From: BOG-1112 sp964611335
Lineage (GTDB): Bacteria > Bdellovibrionota_B > Oligoflexia > Oligoflexales > Bog-1112
NCBI GenBank assembly: GCA_964611335.1
Contig: CAZSXR010000003.1
Location: 186,001 to 250,000, forward strand
Direction: 5' to 3'
Length of the DNA stretch: 64,000 nt
The notes under the pieces are model-generated. The model was not told where the DNA came from. It saw only the letters and a list, made by a program, of their open reading frames with translations, and did no database searches. The translations under genes were made by a program, and so were the position numbers. This document shows, one piece after another, positions 36,714 to 45,220 of the stretch; within the stretch, counting starts at the first letter, position 1; each line of letters starts with the position of its first letter.

Positions 36714-37484
36714 TTACAAAGAAGGTGTACGCCCACCATCGACAGGTAGATTGATCCCATTCACATAAGAGGCTTCAGGGCTTGCGAGGAAGGCAACGGC
36801 AGCAGCAATCTCTTCCGGTTTGGCAAAACGTCCAGCAGGAATGCTTGCTATCCATTCCTTTTCTATATCTGAAAAACTTTTGTGAAGATGTTGCGCGCGA
36901 TTTTGCATGAGGCTTTCGAGTCTTGAAGTTTGTGTGTAGCCTGGAAGTACATTGTTTACTGTAATTCCCCACGGTGCTAGTTCGAGAGATAATGTTTTAG
37001 CCCAACTTGCAACAGCAGCTCGTACCATATTGGAAACACCCAAGTTGGGAAGTGGTGTTTTAACCGATGTAGAAAGAATGGTAATGATACGACCAAATTT
37101 TAGTTCTTTCATTCCGGGAATAAGAAGGCGTGCGAGTTCTTGATTGGCAACGACATGCTGTTGAAAGGCTTTCATCATTAAATCCGTATCCGCTTCATGC
37201 AGTTTTCCACTCGGTGGTCCACCACTGTTGCAGACAAGAAGTGAGATCGGTTTGTGAATTTCAGCTTGGATAGTTTTTACTAAAAGTTCTTTGTCAGAAA
37301 GATCGAGTGCGAGTGTTTTGTGTAAAGAAGCGTTTGGAATTTCCATTCGGACTTTTTCCAGTGCGTCTTTGTTGCGTGCCAGTAGTATTAAATTTGCACC
37401 TCGTGCAGCGAGTGCATATGCACAGGCTTTGCCTATACCTTGAGAAGCTCCACAGATGAGGGCTGTTTTAGCAGCAAGATCCAT
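36714..37484 (-). CDS. SDR-family protein lacking the usual YxxxK active site
   Basis: 256 residues, short-chain dehydrogenase/reductase fold with nucleotide motif GASQGIGKA and NSGG in place of NNAG. The catalytic Ser region ILSTSV is present, but the YxxxK site reads SNMVR (Ser and Arg). A subgroup of FabG-like SDRs shares this change, so it is not decay. C-terminal GRFAKPEEIAAAVAFLAS and NGINLPVDGG are typical. First gene of the aminophenol-type operon, 12 bp before the ALDH gene, with AAGGAG before its ATG. Reaction unknown. Confidence 0.85.
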   Translation of the reverse strand: MDLAAKTALICGASQGIGKACAYALAARGANLILLARNKDALEKVRMEIPNASLHKTLALDLSDKELLVKTIQAEIHKPISLLVCNSGGPPSGKLHEADTDLMMKAFQQHVVANQELARLLIPGMKELKFGRIITILSTSVKTPLPNLGVSNMVRAAVASWAKTLSLELAPWGITVNNVLPGYTQTSRLESLMQNRAQHLHKSFSDIEKEWIASIPAGRFAKPEEIAAAVAFLASPEASYVNGINLPVDGGRTPSL

Positions 37485-37520
37485 TTCCCGCTCCTTGAAT
37501 TTTTTTGCGAGAAGAAAATG

Positions 37521-38129
37521 CTATATGGAATTTTCAGAAGGCTCAAGAGTTTTCGTTGCTGGTTTCTTGTCATTACTGAGCATGTAGGTGAGTATATTAA
37601 AACCATGTATGGCGCATCCTATTAAATTGTGAGCTCTTGTAAGCCTTGCCCAATCTTGTTTATCTTGTGCCCTGAAAAGCTCACGCAGAAAGTGGTGTGC
37701 AATACCGACGGAGTTCACGACGAGAACATGTGGTGAAATCATAAAATCTTCGAAATATTTGAGCTTTTCTATCCCAGTTAGGTCGGAAGCATAACTTAGG
37801 AATTCAACGCTATGTCCATAGAAATCCATAAGGTCCAATAAGCCAATAAACGACATGATGTAGAAGGTCTCAAGACTAAAAAGAAAGATGATACTTTTTG
37901 CAAGTTCAGATTTTGGTTCTGCATAGGGGTTGAATTTATAGAGATCTTTCGCTGTGTGTAGAAAACCTGCAATGTTGAGCGCCCCACCCAAAATGTCTCT
38001 TCCTGTATCTAAAAAAGAAAATTCTTCTGATCTTTCTTCATGATTCTTGTTATGACCAAGAGAGTGAGCGTGAAGTGAAGGTGAAAAACAAAGCCATGTT
38101 GAAAAAAGGATGTGAATTCTAAGTTTCAT
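37521..38129 (-). CDS. Exported or membrane hypothetical protein
   Basis: 202 residues with an N-terminal signal (LRIHILFSTWLCFSPSLHAH) and further hydrophobic stretches around residues 40-60, 80-105 and 165-185. It has a His-rich start after the signal (HSLGHNKNHEE). GAGGAG lies eight bases before the ATG. No family recognised. It stands between the SDR gene and a divergent phosphatase gene, and may or may not be transcribed with the operon downstream (36 bp gap). Confidence 0.68.
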   Translation of the reverse strand: MKLRIHILFSTWLCFSPSLHAHSLGHNKNHEERSEEFSFLDTGRDILGGALNIAGFLHTAKDLYKFNPYAEPKSELAKSIIFLFSLETFYIMSFIGLLDLMDFYGHSVEFLSYASDLTGIEKLKYFEDFMISPHVLVVNSVGIAHHFLRELFRAQDKQDWARLTRAHNLIGCAIHGFNILTYMLSNDKKPATKTLEPSENSI

Positions 38130-38208
38130 CTAAGAGTCTCCTCAAAAAGTGTTGCGGAAACTTAACAAAAATATTTTGGGTTGCAAGGATTATATATAAG
38201 GAGTGTGT

Positions 38209-39609
38209 ATGCTGCGTTTTCTACTTGTCTTTACTTTGCTGAGTGTGACTGCTTGTTTTCACGGGATTGAAAACCATCCCTCATTGCCTTCTTATCTAGC
38301 GGGAATGACACCTTATCTTCCTCAACAAAATTCAGACACCTATGAAAAAACGCCCACAAATTGCAAGCTTATACATGTTGCAGGGATTTTTCGTCATGGT
38401 TCTCGCTTTCTTAACAGTGATCAGGCAATTGTTTTGTTAAAAAATGAACTGGAGAAAGCTTTAAGTCAGAAAGAACTTTTACAAAAAGGAGAGATCCTTT
38501 TGCAAAGAGTGAAAGAGGTTGAAAAGATCTTTCAAGAAGGCGCGTTGACGGAAGATGGAAGAGCACAGCATTTGGCTTTGGGAAAAAGGATGGTGAGAAA
38601 TAATCCCGATTTTTTTTCACAGAAGGATTTGAAAATAAAAATTTCCTCTACCTTTAAAGAACGATCGAAAGAGAGTCGAGATTTTTTTAAAGAAGGCCTT
38701 CTCAGCGCCTTAAAGAATCAACCTAAAAAGGTAGATGTGGTGACATATGAAAAATGCAAGGATCTTTCTCTCAGATATTTCGACAACTGCACAAGATATA
38801 CAAAGTATGAAAGAGATTTTGTCGAGCCTCTTTTGAAAATGAGAAGACGCAATATGAATGCAGTACAGGAAATTGTTGGTACAGGAAAAAATGATCTTGC
38901 TCAAATTTTTTCAGAAAAAAAAATGAAGGATAAAAATTTTCAATCAAAGGGTTGGAAAATTTTAGATAGTATTTACCGCTTATGTCAGTTGGAATACAAT
39001 TTGAATCATAAGGGTGGTGGGACAGATTTTTGTCCTCTTATAAGTGAAGACATGAAAAAGCATGAGTTTAAAAAGGTCAATCTTCTTGGCTATTATAAAT
39101 TAGGGCCCATGTCTGATGTGATCAATCCTCAATATAAAGATGTGAGTTCCAACATTGCATGCATGGCTTTGGAAAATGTTTTTTCAGGTATGGAAAAAAC
39201 AATGCGTCGGGAGAAAGATGCTTATGCCGTTGACTTAGCTTTCGGACATGCAGAGACGGTGGTTCCAATAGCTACGTTTTTTGAAATTTTTCCAAAGGAT
39301 TTTTTAGATTGGTCAACGTCTGAAGCCAGTCCGATGGCGAGTAATATTCAGTTTTTGACTTATGAGTGTGAGGATTCTTTCAAAATTAAAATGCTTTACA
39401 ACGAGAAAGAATTCAAACTTCCCATCGCAGCTTGCAAAAACTCTTCTTTCTGTGAGTGGAAGAACGTGAAGGCTTATTACCATCAGAGAGTTGCAGAAGC
39501 AGGGATGAAGTCTTGTTCTCTAGAAGATTGGGGATCTTACTGCCAAAATATTTCGAATAAAAAAGAGGGAGTGTGCAATTCCGATATCCTCAACGAGGAT
39601 GCCATTTAA
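38209..39609 (+). CDS. MINPP-like histidine phosphatase lipoprotein
   Basis: 466 residues. Lipobox VTAC with Cys16. The branch 2 histidine-phosphatase catalytic motif RHGSR is at 62-66, and the second motif is HAET with His347. HAE, rather than HD, is the mark of multiple inositol polyphosphate phosphatases, so a phytate or inositol-phosphate substrate is likely. Many Cys residues in the C-terminal half suggest disulphides. The ATG at 38209 has AAGGAG five bases upstream; a GTG two codons earlier is possible. A cell-surface or periplasmic enzyme for phosphate gain is the simplest reading. Confidence 0.8.
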   Translation: MLRFLLVFTLLSVTACFHGIENHPSLPSYLAGMTPYLPQQNSDTYEKTPTNCKLIHVAGIFRHGSRFLNSDQAIVLLKNELEKALSQKELLQKGEILLQRVKEVEKIFQEGALTEDGRAQHLALGKRMVRNNPDFFSQKDLKIKISSTFKERSKESRDFFKEGLLSALKNQPKKVDVVTYEKCKDLSLRYFDNCTRYTKYERDFVEPLLKMRRRNMNAVQEIVGTGKNDLAQIFSEKKMKDKNFQSKGWKILDSIYRLCQLEYNLNHKGGGTDFCPLISEDMKKHEFKKVNLLGYYKLGPMSDVINPQYKDVSSNIACMALENVFSGMEKTMRREKDAYAVDLAFGHAETVVPIATFFEIFPKDFLDWSTSEASPMASNIQFLTYECEDSFKIKMLYNEKEFKLPIAACKNSSFCEWKNVKAYYHQRVAEAGMKSCSLEDWGSYCQNISNKKEGVCNSDILNEDAI

Positions 39610-40259
39610 AGAAGGGGGAAAGGAATGACCTGACCTGTTTTTTCCTTTGATCTTTTTTTACTTTCAATTTTTGCTTTTTCATTTTGCGAGCTTGGAGAAG
39701 GAGAGGAACTGGGAGAAGTTTTATCCGTTTTAATAAACATGGTAGCCATCCCTCCCCCGTCGAGCATACGTCCTGCTGCTATGGCTGCGCGAATAAGATG
39801 AGCTGTTTTTGCATCGAGATCTGCAAGGCCTGTAAGTCTATTCACACCTATTGTTTTTTGTGCATGTAGAATCATTTGCATTGCCTTGTCTATATCTCCA
39901 ACGTGCAAATAAGCGCGTGTGAGCAAAGTATACAGATCTATAAGCACTCGACGTTTTGTCTGGGTGGCTTTCAGTGTATAACTTTCGATCACTTGAAGAA
40001 GTATGCTATCCATTTGTACGATAGCTAGTGGGAAATGTCCGACCCTCCAATCGGTAGCAGCCCTTACCATGCGTGATAGAGCGCGGAGTGGGACTAGAAC
40101 CCAAAGATAGAGGAAGACGCGTTCCATGACGAGAGGTCCGCGCAGTATGCCGAGGGGACCAATGATGAGCGCATAGAGTGTGAGAAAAAGGGCACAAACT
40201 CCGTCAAAAAGCACAGCTAAAAAAGCTAAAAAACCGGATTTCATCAATGTGGTTTTCAT
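39606..40259 (-). CDS. Membrane protein with helical-repeat region, unknown
   Basis: 217 residues from the ATG at 40259 (an ATG at 40244 or a TTG at 40307 are alternatives; none has a strong ribosome-binding site). One long or two close hydrophobic segments at the N-terminus (FLAFLAVLFDGVCALFLTLY and IIGPLGILRG), then a region resembling a TPR-like helical pair (RVLIDLYTLLTRAYLHVGDI then DKAMQMILHAQKTIG). The C-terminal ~45 residues are Ser/Lys-rich and disordered. Overlaps the stop of the phosphatase gene by 4 bp. Confidence 0.65.
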   Translation of the reverse strand: MKTTLMKSGFLAFLAVLFDGVCALFLTLYALIIGPLGILRGPLVMERVFLYLWVLVPLRALSRMVRAATDWRVGHFPLAIVQMDSILLQVIESYTLKATQTKRRVLIDLYTLLTRAYLHVGDIDKAMQMILHAQKTIGVNRLTGLADLDAKTAHLIRAAIAAGRMLDGGGMATMFIKTDKTSPSSSPSPSSQNEKAKIESKKRSKEKTGQVIPFPLL

Positions 40260-40406
40260 CCCAGAGATGTGTTCAAAAAGAGATCTTGTATGCGCTTTAA
40301 CCAGCAAAGCCTCAAGAACAATTTATCGTGCAATCAAAGAAAGTTCTAGAACATGTATAAGACGTTGCGATCTGATTCGTAATCTGTTAGGAATGTGTTT
40401 CTTCAC

Positions 40407-40480
40407 GGCGCCGTAGCCAAGCGGCTAGGCAGCGGATTGCAAATCCGTTAAGAGCGGTTCGACTCCGCTCGGCGCCTCCA
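40407..40480 (+). tRNA. tRNA-Cys (GCA)
   Basis: Cloverleaf built by eye: acceptor GGCGCCG (40407-40413) with CGGCGCC (40470-40476), discriminator T and encoded CCA (40478-40480). Anticodon loop TTGCAAA at 40437-40443 gives anticodon GCA. T arm AGCGG-TTCGACT-CCGCT. All stems pair. The next gene starts 66 bp on, and I saw no second copy of its 3' end in the window that would mark an integration site. Confidence 0.97.
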
Positions 40481-40546
40481 TTCTTTTTGAAAACCTCTTA
40501 AATCGCATACAATAGAAACAGACATCTAAAAATTTCTTTGAGGTGT

Positions 40547-43231
40547 ATGTTGAAAAGAATCTTGTTTCTTTTTCTTTTGTGTTTATGGCAATGCAAGTCG
40601 ACTCACAAGACTTCTCCTTCAGGGATCCAAACTTCAACCGAAAGTGTGTTGAGTTCTTCTATGGCAAATACTGCCCCTGCCCTGACAAGCTCCCTCGTGA
40701 GCCCCAATATTTACGCAGATAATTTTATTATCGGAGCCTTGATTCTGGCTCGTCTTTTAGCGACGCCCCCTTCTTTTTCTACGGGGGGAAGCAGTGGTGT
40801 GGTTGATTACTATGACTATGATTTATGTGATAAAAAATCGTCGTCTTCGTGTTTTTCAGGAAAACTTTTATGGAATTCCAAAATCTTTCCTACTCTGAGT
40901 CCTGGTGATTATGATGCCAGCATCAAACCTTGTAATGTGCAGCTTCCCGATACAGAGGAAGTATGTGGTGTTGAATCGCATAAAGATGTGAGTCAACCTA
41001 ATAATCCACAGAATGAGCTTCAAGGTTTTATACAACAGGAATTGCAAGTCACAGGTCAGATCAAAGCGAAAGCTTCCGACATCATGAAAGCTTATCAAGC
41101 ATATAAAGATCAGGTTTTTGCAAAAACGGCTCCTACCGACCCTCTTTCCGAAAGTGTTGCAACACAGTTGGCTTACGGTCCTGATGTGATTGCTGAACTT
41201 GTAAATTCTTCTGCATATGTAAGTTATTTCGAGCAGTTTTACGGAACTCCGATTATGAGTACGCAGGAACAGGTTGCTGCAGGTGTTATCACATCTGCAG
41301 ATGTCTCGCAAATAGCTGCGATGCAAGCACAGTTGCAAGTTTTGCAACAGCAAGTTGCAAAGATGAGTGGGAATACGACTAACACTGCTGCGATTACGGG
41401 TGGGACCGTATTGATTTCTTTGGGCTCCATTGCAGTGACTGCAGGGCTTATTATGGGTGGAATTTCGTGGTACATGCCTTATTTGGTGGATAAGAAGGAA
41501 GTGGAGTTGAGAAAGTTTGTGGATGAGAAGGTTTGGGCGCTTAATAGTAAAATTGAAGAGACTATTAACGCTTGGATGCGAGAGGTTTTAAATGGGAAAG
41601 AAGCGGTTATAGGAAAAATTCCTAACGATGCTATAGAACAGCTTCAAGGTAAATTAAGAAAACTTCTTGCAGAAGTTCAAGTTCCATTAGAAGCAAAATT
41701 GTCCAGTCTTTTAGATGATGTAGAAAAAATTGTTAAGGAAGAGCTTCCTGTAGTCGCAGATTTGGCAGAAGCAGAAATTAAAAAAGGAGTACTTATTGAT
41801 AGGGTTATGAATGAGATAAGAAAAATTGCACATGGAGCATCTGATTTCGATATTTTTCCTGATATAGAATTTCTTAAAAAGTATTACGGAGGAGAGGCTC
41901 ATTTTGCTATTAAGTATCGTCAAGAGGGAAATATTATTTATGCATTGCCTAGATCGGAAGGTCAAAGTTTTGAATTTTATGTTGAAAGAGATTCTGTTTA
42001 TAAATTAGGAGACGGTCTTTCCATACTTCCTGAAATATCGAATTTAAATCCGATATCGCTAGAGGAATTTACAAAATTACAAGCACAGCAGCAAGCTTAT
42101 TATGAAAAAGATGGTGAAGTATATAAACTAAAAAAAGACTGTGTGTTAGTTGATGGTAAAGTTTATATTAAAAAAAGCCCCTTTAAAATGACTGTTTTTC
42201 CGCAGCTTAGTTCAGAGACTCTTGAAAATCTGCGAAATAATCTTTCCCGTCTTGAAAGAGCAAGGGATATAGATGCGGGAAAAAATTTCGGGAAAGGAAT
42301 TCCTCTTATAGATGTTTATGGACGACTTGTAAGACCCCCCGAAGAGTGGTTAGTTGCAGGACAAAACTGGCCGAATGAAAATGTAATAGTACAAGGCAGG
42401 AATGCATCGCAACAACCCATTCAGCCAAATATAGAAGGATTGAAAATTCCGAAAGGGGTTCAGTATACGGATTATACCCAGTCTAAGTTTTTGCAAAATC
42501 CAAATAAGTTTTATGAACCCCAACCCCAACAGAAACAAGGCGTTGCGAATGTTATTGAATCCGTTAAGCGTAGTGTGCTTCCTGTTAATTTGACTGCATG
42601 GAGATTTGAAATTCAGATGCAGTTTGCGAGAGAATTTTTACAAGTTTCAGTTCCACAATATAAAGAACCCCTACTCTTTGCTCTAAACGAGCAGGTCGGA
42701 AATATAGCAAATATGGCGCGCGCTGAACTTAAAGAGCAGATCAAGAAACAGGTGTTTGAAAAATTAGATGTAATGATTGAAGAACTGAATAAGAAGGGGC
42801 TTCTTAGCTCCGAAGAAGTTGTCGCAACAATGAAGAAAGAACTTTCCTTTCAAATCGAAAAACAATTCGAGATTTATTCAGAAAAAGGAAAGAAAAAAAT
42901 ATTCGATAAAATTGCAGATGTTCACGAAGCTGTTCATGGGAAAATAGGCGAAGTGAAAGACACCATAACCACTCATTCAAAATCAGGTCTAAAAGCAGGA
43001 GCCTTCACTGCAGCCGTAGGTATTGCCTCCATTGCGGCAGGTTCGGTTTTACAACAACTAGGATTAGCAGCAGATAGCCCCTCTCAAACTTTGCAAAGCA
43101 CACTGAAAGGAATCGAAGATTCCCTTGCGATTTTGCATAAACAGAGACTTCAAATACTGGGCAATATCAACAATTGGTTAAGGAGCAACAACTACACTCC
43201 TCCCGATAACGAGTGGGTTTATCATTTGTAG
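40547..43231 (+). CDS. Large lipoprotein with coiled-coil regions, unknown
   Basis: 894 residues. Lipoprotein-like start (LKRILFLFLLCLWQC, Cys16) after GAGG and ATG at 40547. There is an Ala/Ser-rich region, a Cys-containing segment near residues 100-145, a hydrophobic span near 284-309 (VLISLGSIAVTAGLIMGGIS), long amphipathic helices on both sides, and a second hydrophobic span near 816-838 (AGAFTAAVGIASIAAGSVLQ). The layout recalls pore-forming or membrane-inserting proteins, but no family is recognised. The middle third (41700-42500) is more AT-rich than the ends. A lipase-like lipoprotein gene follows. Confidence 0.72.
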   Translation: MLKRILFLFLLCLWQCKSTHKTSPSGIQTSTESVLSSSMANTAPALTSSLVSPNIYADNFIIGALILARLLATPPSFSTGGSSGVVDYYDYDLCDKKSSSSCFSGKLLWNSKIFPTLSPGDYDASIKPCNVQLPDTEEVCGVESHKDVSQPNNPQNELQGFIQQELQVTGQIKAKASDIMKAYQAYKDQVFAKTAPTDPLSESVATQLAYGPDVIAELVNSSAYVSYFEQFYGTPIMSTQEQVAAGVITSADVSQIAAMQAQLQVLQQQVAKMSGNTTNTAAITGGTVLISLGSIAVTAGLIMGGISWYMPYLVDKKEVELRKFVDEKVWALNSKIEETINAWMREVLNGKEAVIGKIPNDAIEQLQGKLRKLLAEVQVPLEAKLSSLLDDVEKIVKEELPVVADLAEAEIKKGVLIDRVMNEIRKIAHGASDFDIFPDIEFLKKYYGGEAHFAIKYRQEGNIIYALPRSEGQSFEFYVERDSVYKLGDGLSILPEISNLNPISLEEFTKLQAQQQAYYEKDGEVYKLKKDCVLVDGKVYIKKSPFKMTVFPQLSSETLENLRNNLSRLERARDIDAGKNFGKGIPLIDVYGRLVRPPEEWLVAGQNWPNENVIVQGRNASQQPIQPNIEGLKIPKGVQYTDYTQSKFLQNPNKFYEPQPQQKQGVANVIESVKRSVLPVNLTAWRFEIQMQFAREFLQVSVPQYKEPLLFALNEQVGNIANMARAELKEQIKKQVFEKLDVMIEELNKKGLLSSEEVVATMKKELSFQIEKQFEIYSEKGKKKIFDKIADVHEAVHGKIGEVKDTITTHSKSGLKAGAFTAAVGIASIAAGSVLQQLGLAADSPSQTLQSTLKGIEDSLAILHKQRLQILGNINNWLRSNNYTPPDNEWVYHL

Positions 43232-43420
43232 ATTTTTCTGAATATAGTCATGTTACTGAATTTTTTCCTGTTTCTTTCCATCCTGCAAAATAAAATAGGC
43301 TTTCTTTATCTTGGTGCAAAGCTAAACATCGCTTATCCTATATATTACTAAGATTTTTACAGTATGAGTGCTTATTCTGAAAAAACAGAAGAGACTTTAT
43401 AAACCTCTAAAAAGGTTTTT

Positions 43421-45220
43421 ATGATTCGACGTGATACTGTCTTCCTTTTCTTTCTATTGTTTGCATCATGTAAATCGAGAGGAAGATTCGAAAAACATCA
43501 CGATTCTATTCCTTCTGCTGCTGCATTAGAACTTGCTCAAACACTTCCTGATTCTGTAAGCTGTAAAAAAAGTGATGGAACCCTTCTCGATGCTTTGCCG
43601 TTTTCAGTCGATTTTGAAAATACCGAATTGTATTCTGAGGAGGCAAAGCTTCAATTTTTGAAGACTGTTCAACAGAGTTTGTCCACAGTTCCTTTTGAGA
43701 TTTTAACTTCATTCACAAAAATTAATGGAAAAATCATACTCGTTGAAGATATCGAAAAATATTGTCCTGTTCCAGAAGAGGATTCAGGCAATTATCCGAG
43801 TGGAACAGCAAGTTGCTGGATTCAAGGTGATCAAGGCGATACAGTCCTCTACATCTCGTTGTTGGATGCGAATCATCAACCCACTCTCGTAAACCTTTCA
43901 CAAAACACACTGATTGCTTTTGGTCAGATCTTTGAAAAAGTTTTCTTGAATCAAATGGTCTATGGGCAGGAAGAATTATTCCCTCTAGGACTCAAAAATT
44001 CAGAGGGAATAGAAGCTTATCGATTCGATCTGCTTCAGGAGTTTCTCAGTAAAATTGATTCCGATTATCCTATTCCTTATGATATGGAGCTTTCTAATTT
44101 TCTGATGTCTCGTGGCTTTTTTGCTTATTATTGCAATGCAAACACAAAAGAAACTCTTCAAGAAATTTTTCCTCAAACCTATGCAACGATCAAAACTTTG
44201 ACCGATAATTATAAACCTAAAGATTTCATCAGTGGAGACGGGAAGACAGAAGGATTGGGTTTGTTTTCTCTTAAAAGATTTGAAGAGTCTGCAGTTTCTG
44301 CAACAAAGAAAGTGGTTGAACACCCAACCAGTCTTTTTAGGTCGCAAAAACCATTTAAAACACAAATACTTGTTCCTAAAACATCTAACGATGCTGAATT
44401 TGTATTAAAAAAACAAACTGTTTCCTATAACGAAGCACATAAGGGCCTAGATTCTTCAAAAAACATTATGGGTGGAATGTACTATAACGGAACGCCGAGG
44501 CTCGTGAGATCTGTTCCGGGGCGCGTTGGTGATCCAGTCACTATCATGATTCACGGAACCTATTCCGCAGATAGTGTGACTGCAGCAGATGTTTTCAACT
44601 CTTGGTGCAATATAGGAAGTGGACAATCTAACGTTCCTAAAATTCTAAACGAGGGTTTTGGCGGAGGATCTAGTGGAGAAGTGATGGCCTTCCAGTGGAG
44701 TGGAAGGTTAGATGGAATAGACAGAAGAATAGCAGGTGAAGAATTAGCAAAAGTGATTGCATCGCTTCATGCAATGGGAAGAAAAGTCAATCTTGTTGGC
44801 TACAGTCATGGAGGAAATATTGCTACTGTTGCATTAAATAGATTACGGAATGTGAAAGATGCAAGTGGAAATCCTGTAAGGATACAAAATTTCATTTCAC
44901 TGGGAAGACCTGTGATGAGATCCAAAGATTACAAATTTGATCTGAGTCAAATTTCAGGAAGATATTTATTTGTAAAAGGTCAGATCGATTTTGTTCCGGG
45001 GATTACGGGAAATAGAACAGTAGAACGATCCGCTATAAAGGAGAAAGAAACAGGTAAAGTTGTTTACACGAAAGTTAAATTTGTAGGACTCAAATCTTAC
45101 CATGCAGATCTCGTCTCAGAGGCAAGTTTTCAACATCTTATGGCTCAGGTCAATGAAACCTATATAGTCAACAAGGTCTATATTAATCTCACAGATCCCT
45201 TAACTCCGCGATCCCAGTAA
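43421..45220 (+). CDS. Lipoprotein with C-terminal lipase-like alpha/beta hydrolase domain
   Basis: 599 residues. Signal and lipobox FASC with Cys17. The first ~300 residues are unknown. From about 365 there is an alpha/beta hydrolase: MIHGTYS oxyanion segment, nucleophile Ser462 in GYSHGG, Asp523 in QIDFVPG and His561 in SYHADL give a full triad. The layout resembles phospholipase-type effectors and surface lipases. AAAGG lies five bases before the ATG. Its neighbour upstream is a membrane-inserting-type lipoprotein, and the two may work together. The end overlaps mtaB (convergent) by 21 bp. Confidence 0.75.
   Translation: MIRRDTVFLFFLLFASCKSRGRFEKHHDSIPSAAALELAQTLPDSVSCKKSDGTLLDALPFSVDFENTELYSEEAKLQFLKTVQQSLSTVPFEILTSFTKINGKIILVEDIEKYCPVPEEDSGNYPSGTASCWIQGDQGDTVLYISLLDANHQPTLVNLSQNTLIAFGQIFEKVFLNQMVYGQEELFPLGLKNSEGIEAYRFDLLQEFLSKIDSDYPIPYDMELSNFLMSRGFFAYYCNANTKETLQEIFPQTYATIKTLTDNYKPKDFISGDGKTEGLGLFSLKRFEESAVSATKKVVEHPTSLFRSQKPFKTQILVPKTSNDAEFVLKKQTVSYNEAHKGLDSSKNIMGGMYYNGTPRLVRSVPGRVGDPVTIMIHGTYSADSVTAADVFNSWCNIGSGQSNVPKILNEGFGGGSSGEVMAFQWSGRLDGIDRRIAGEELAKVIASLHAMGRKVNLVGYSHGGNIATVALNRLRNVKDASGNPVRIQNFISLGRPVMRSKDYKFDLSQISGRYLFVKGQIDFVPGITGNRTVERSAIKEKETGKVVYTKVKFVGLKSYHADLVSEASFQHLMAQVNETYIVNKVYINLTDPLTPRSQ

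Noticed and set aside
40407..40480. tRNA-Cys as the attachment site of an integrated element
   Set aside because: No second copy of its 3' end and no integrase gene are in the window; the neighbours are not clearly mobile.
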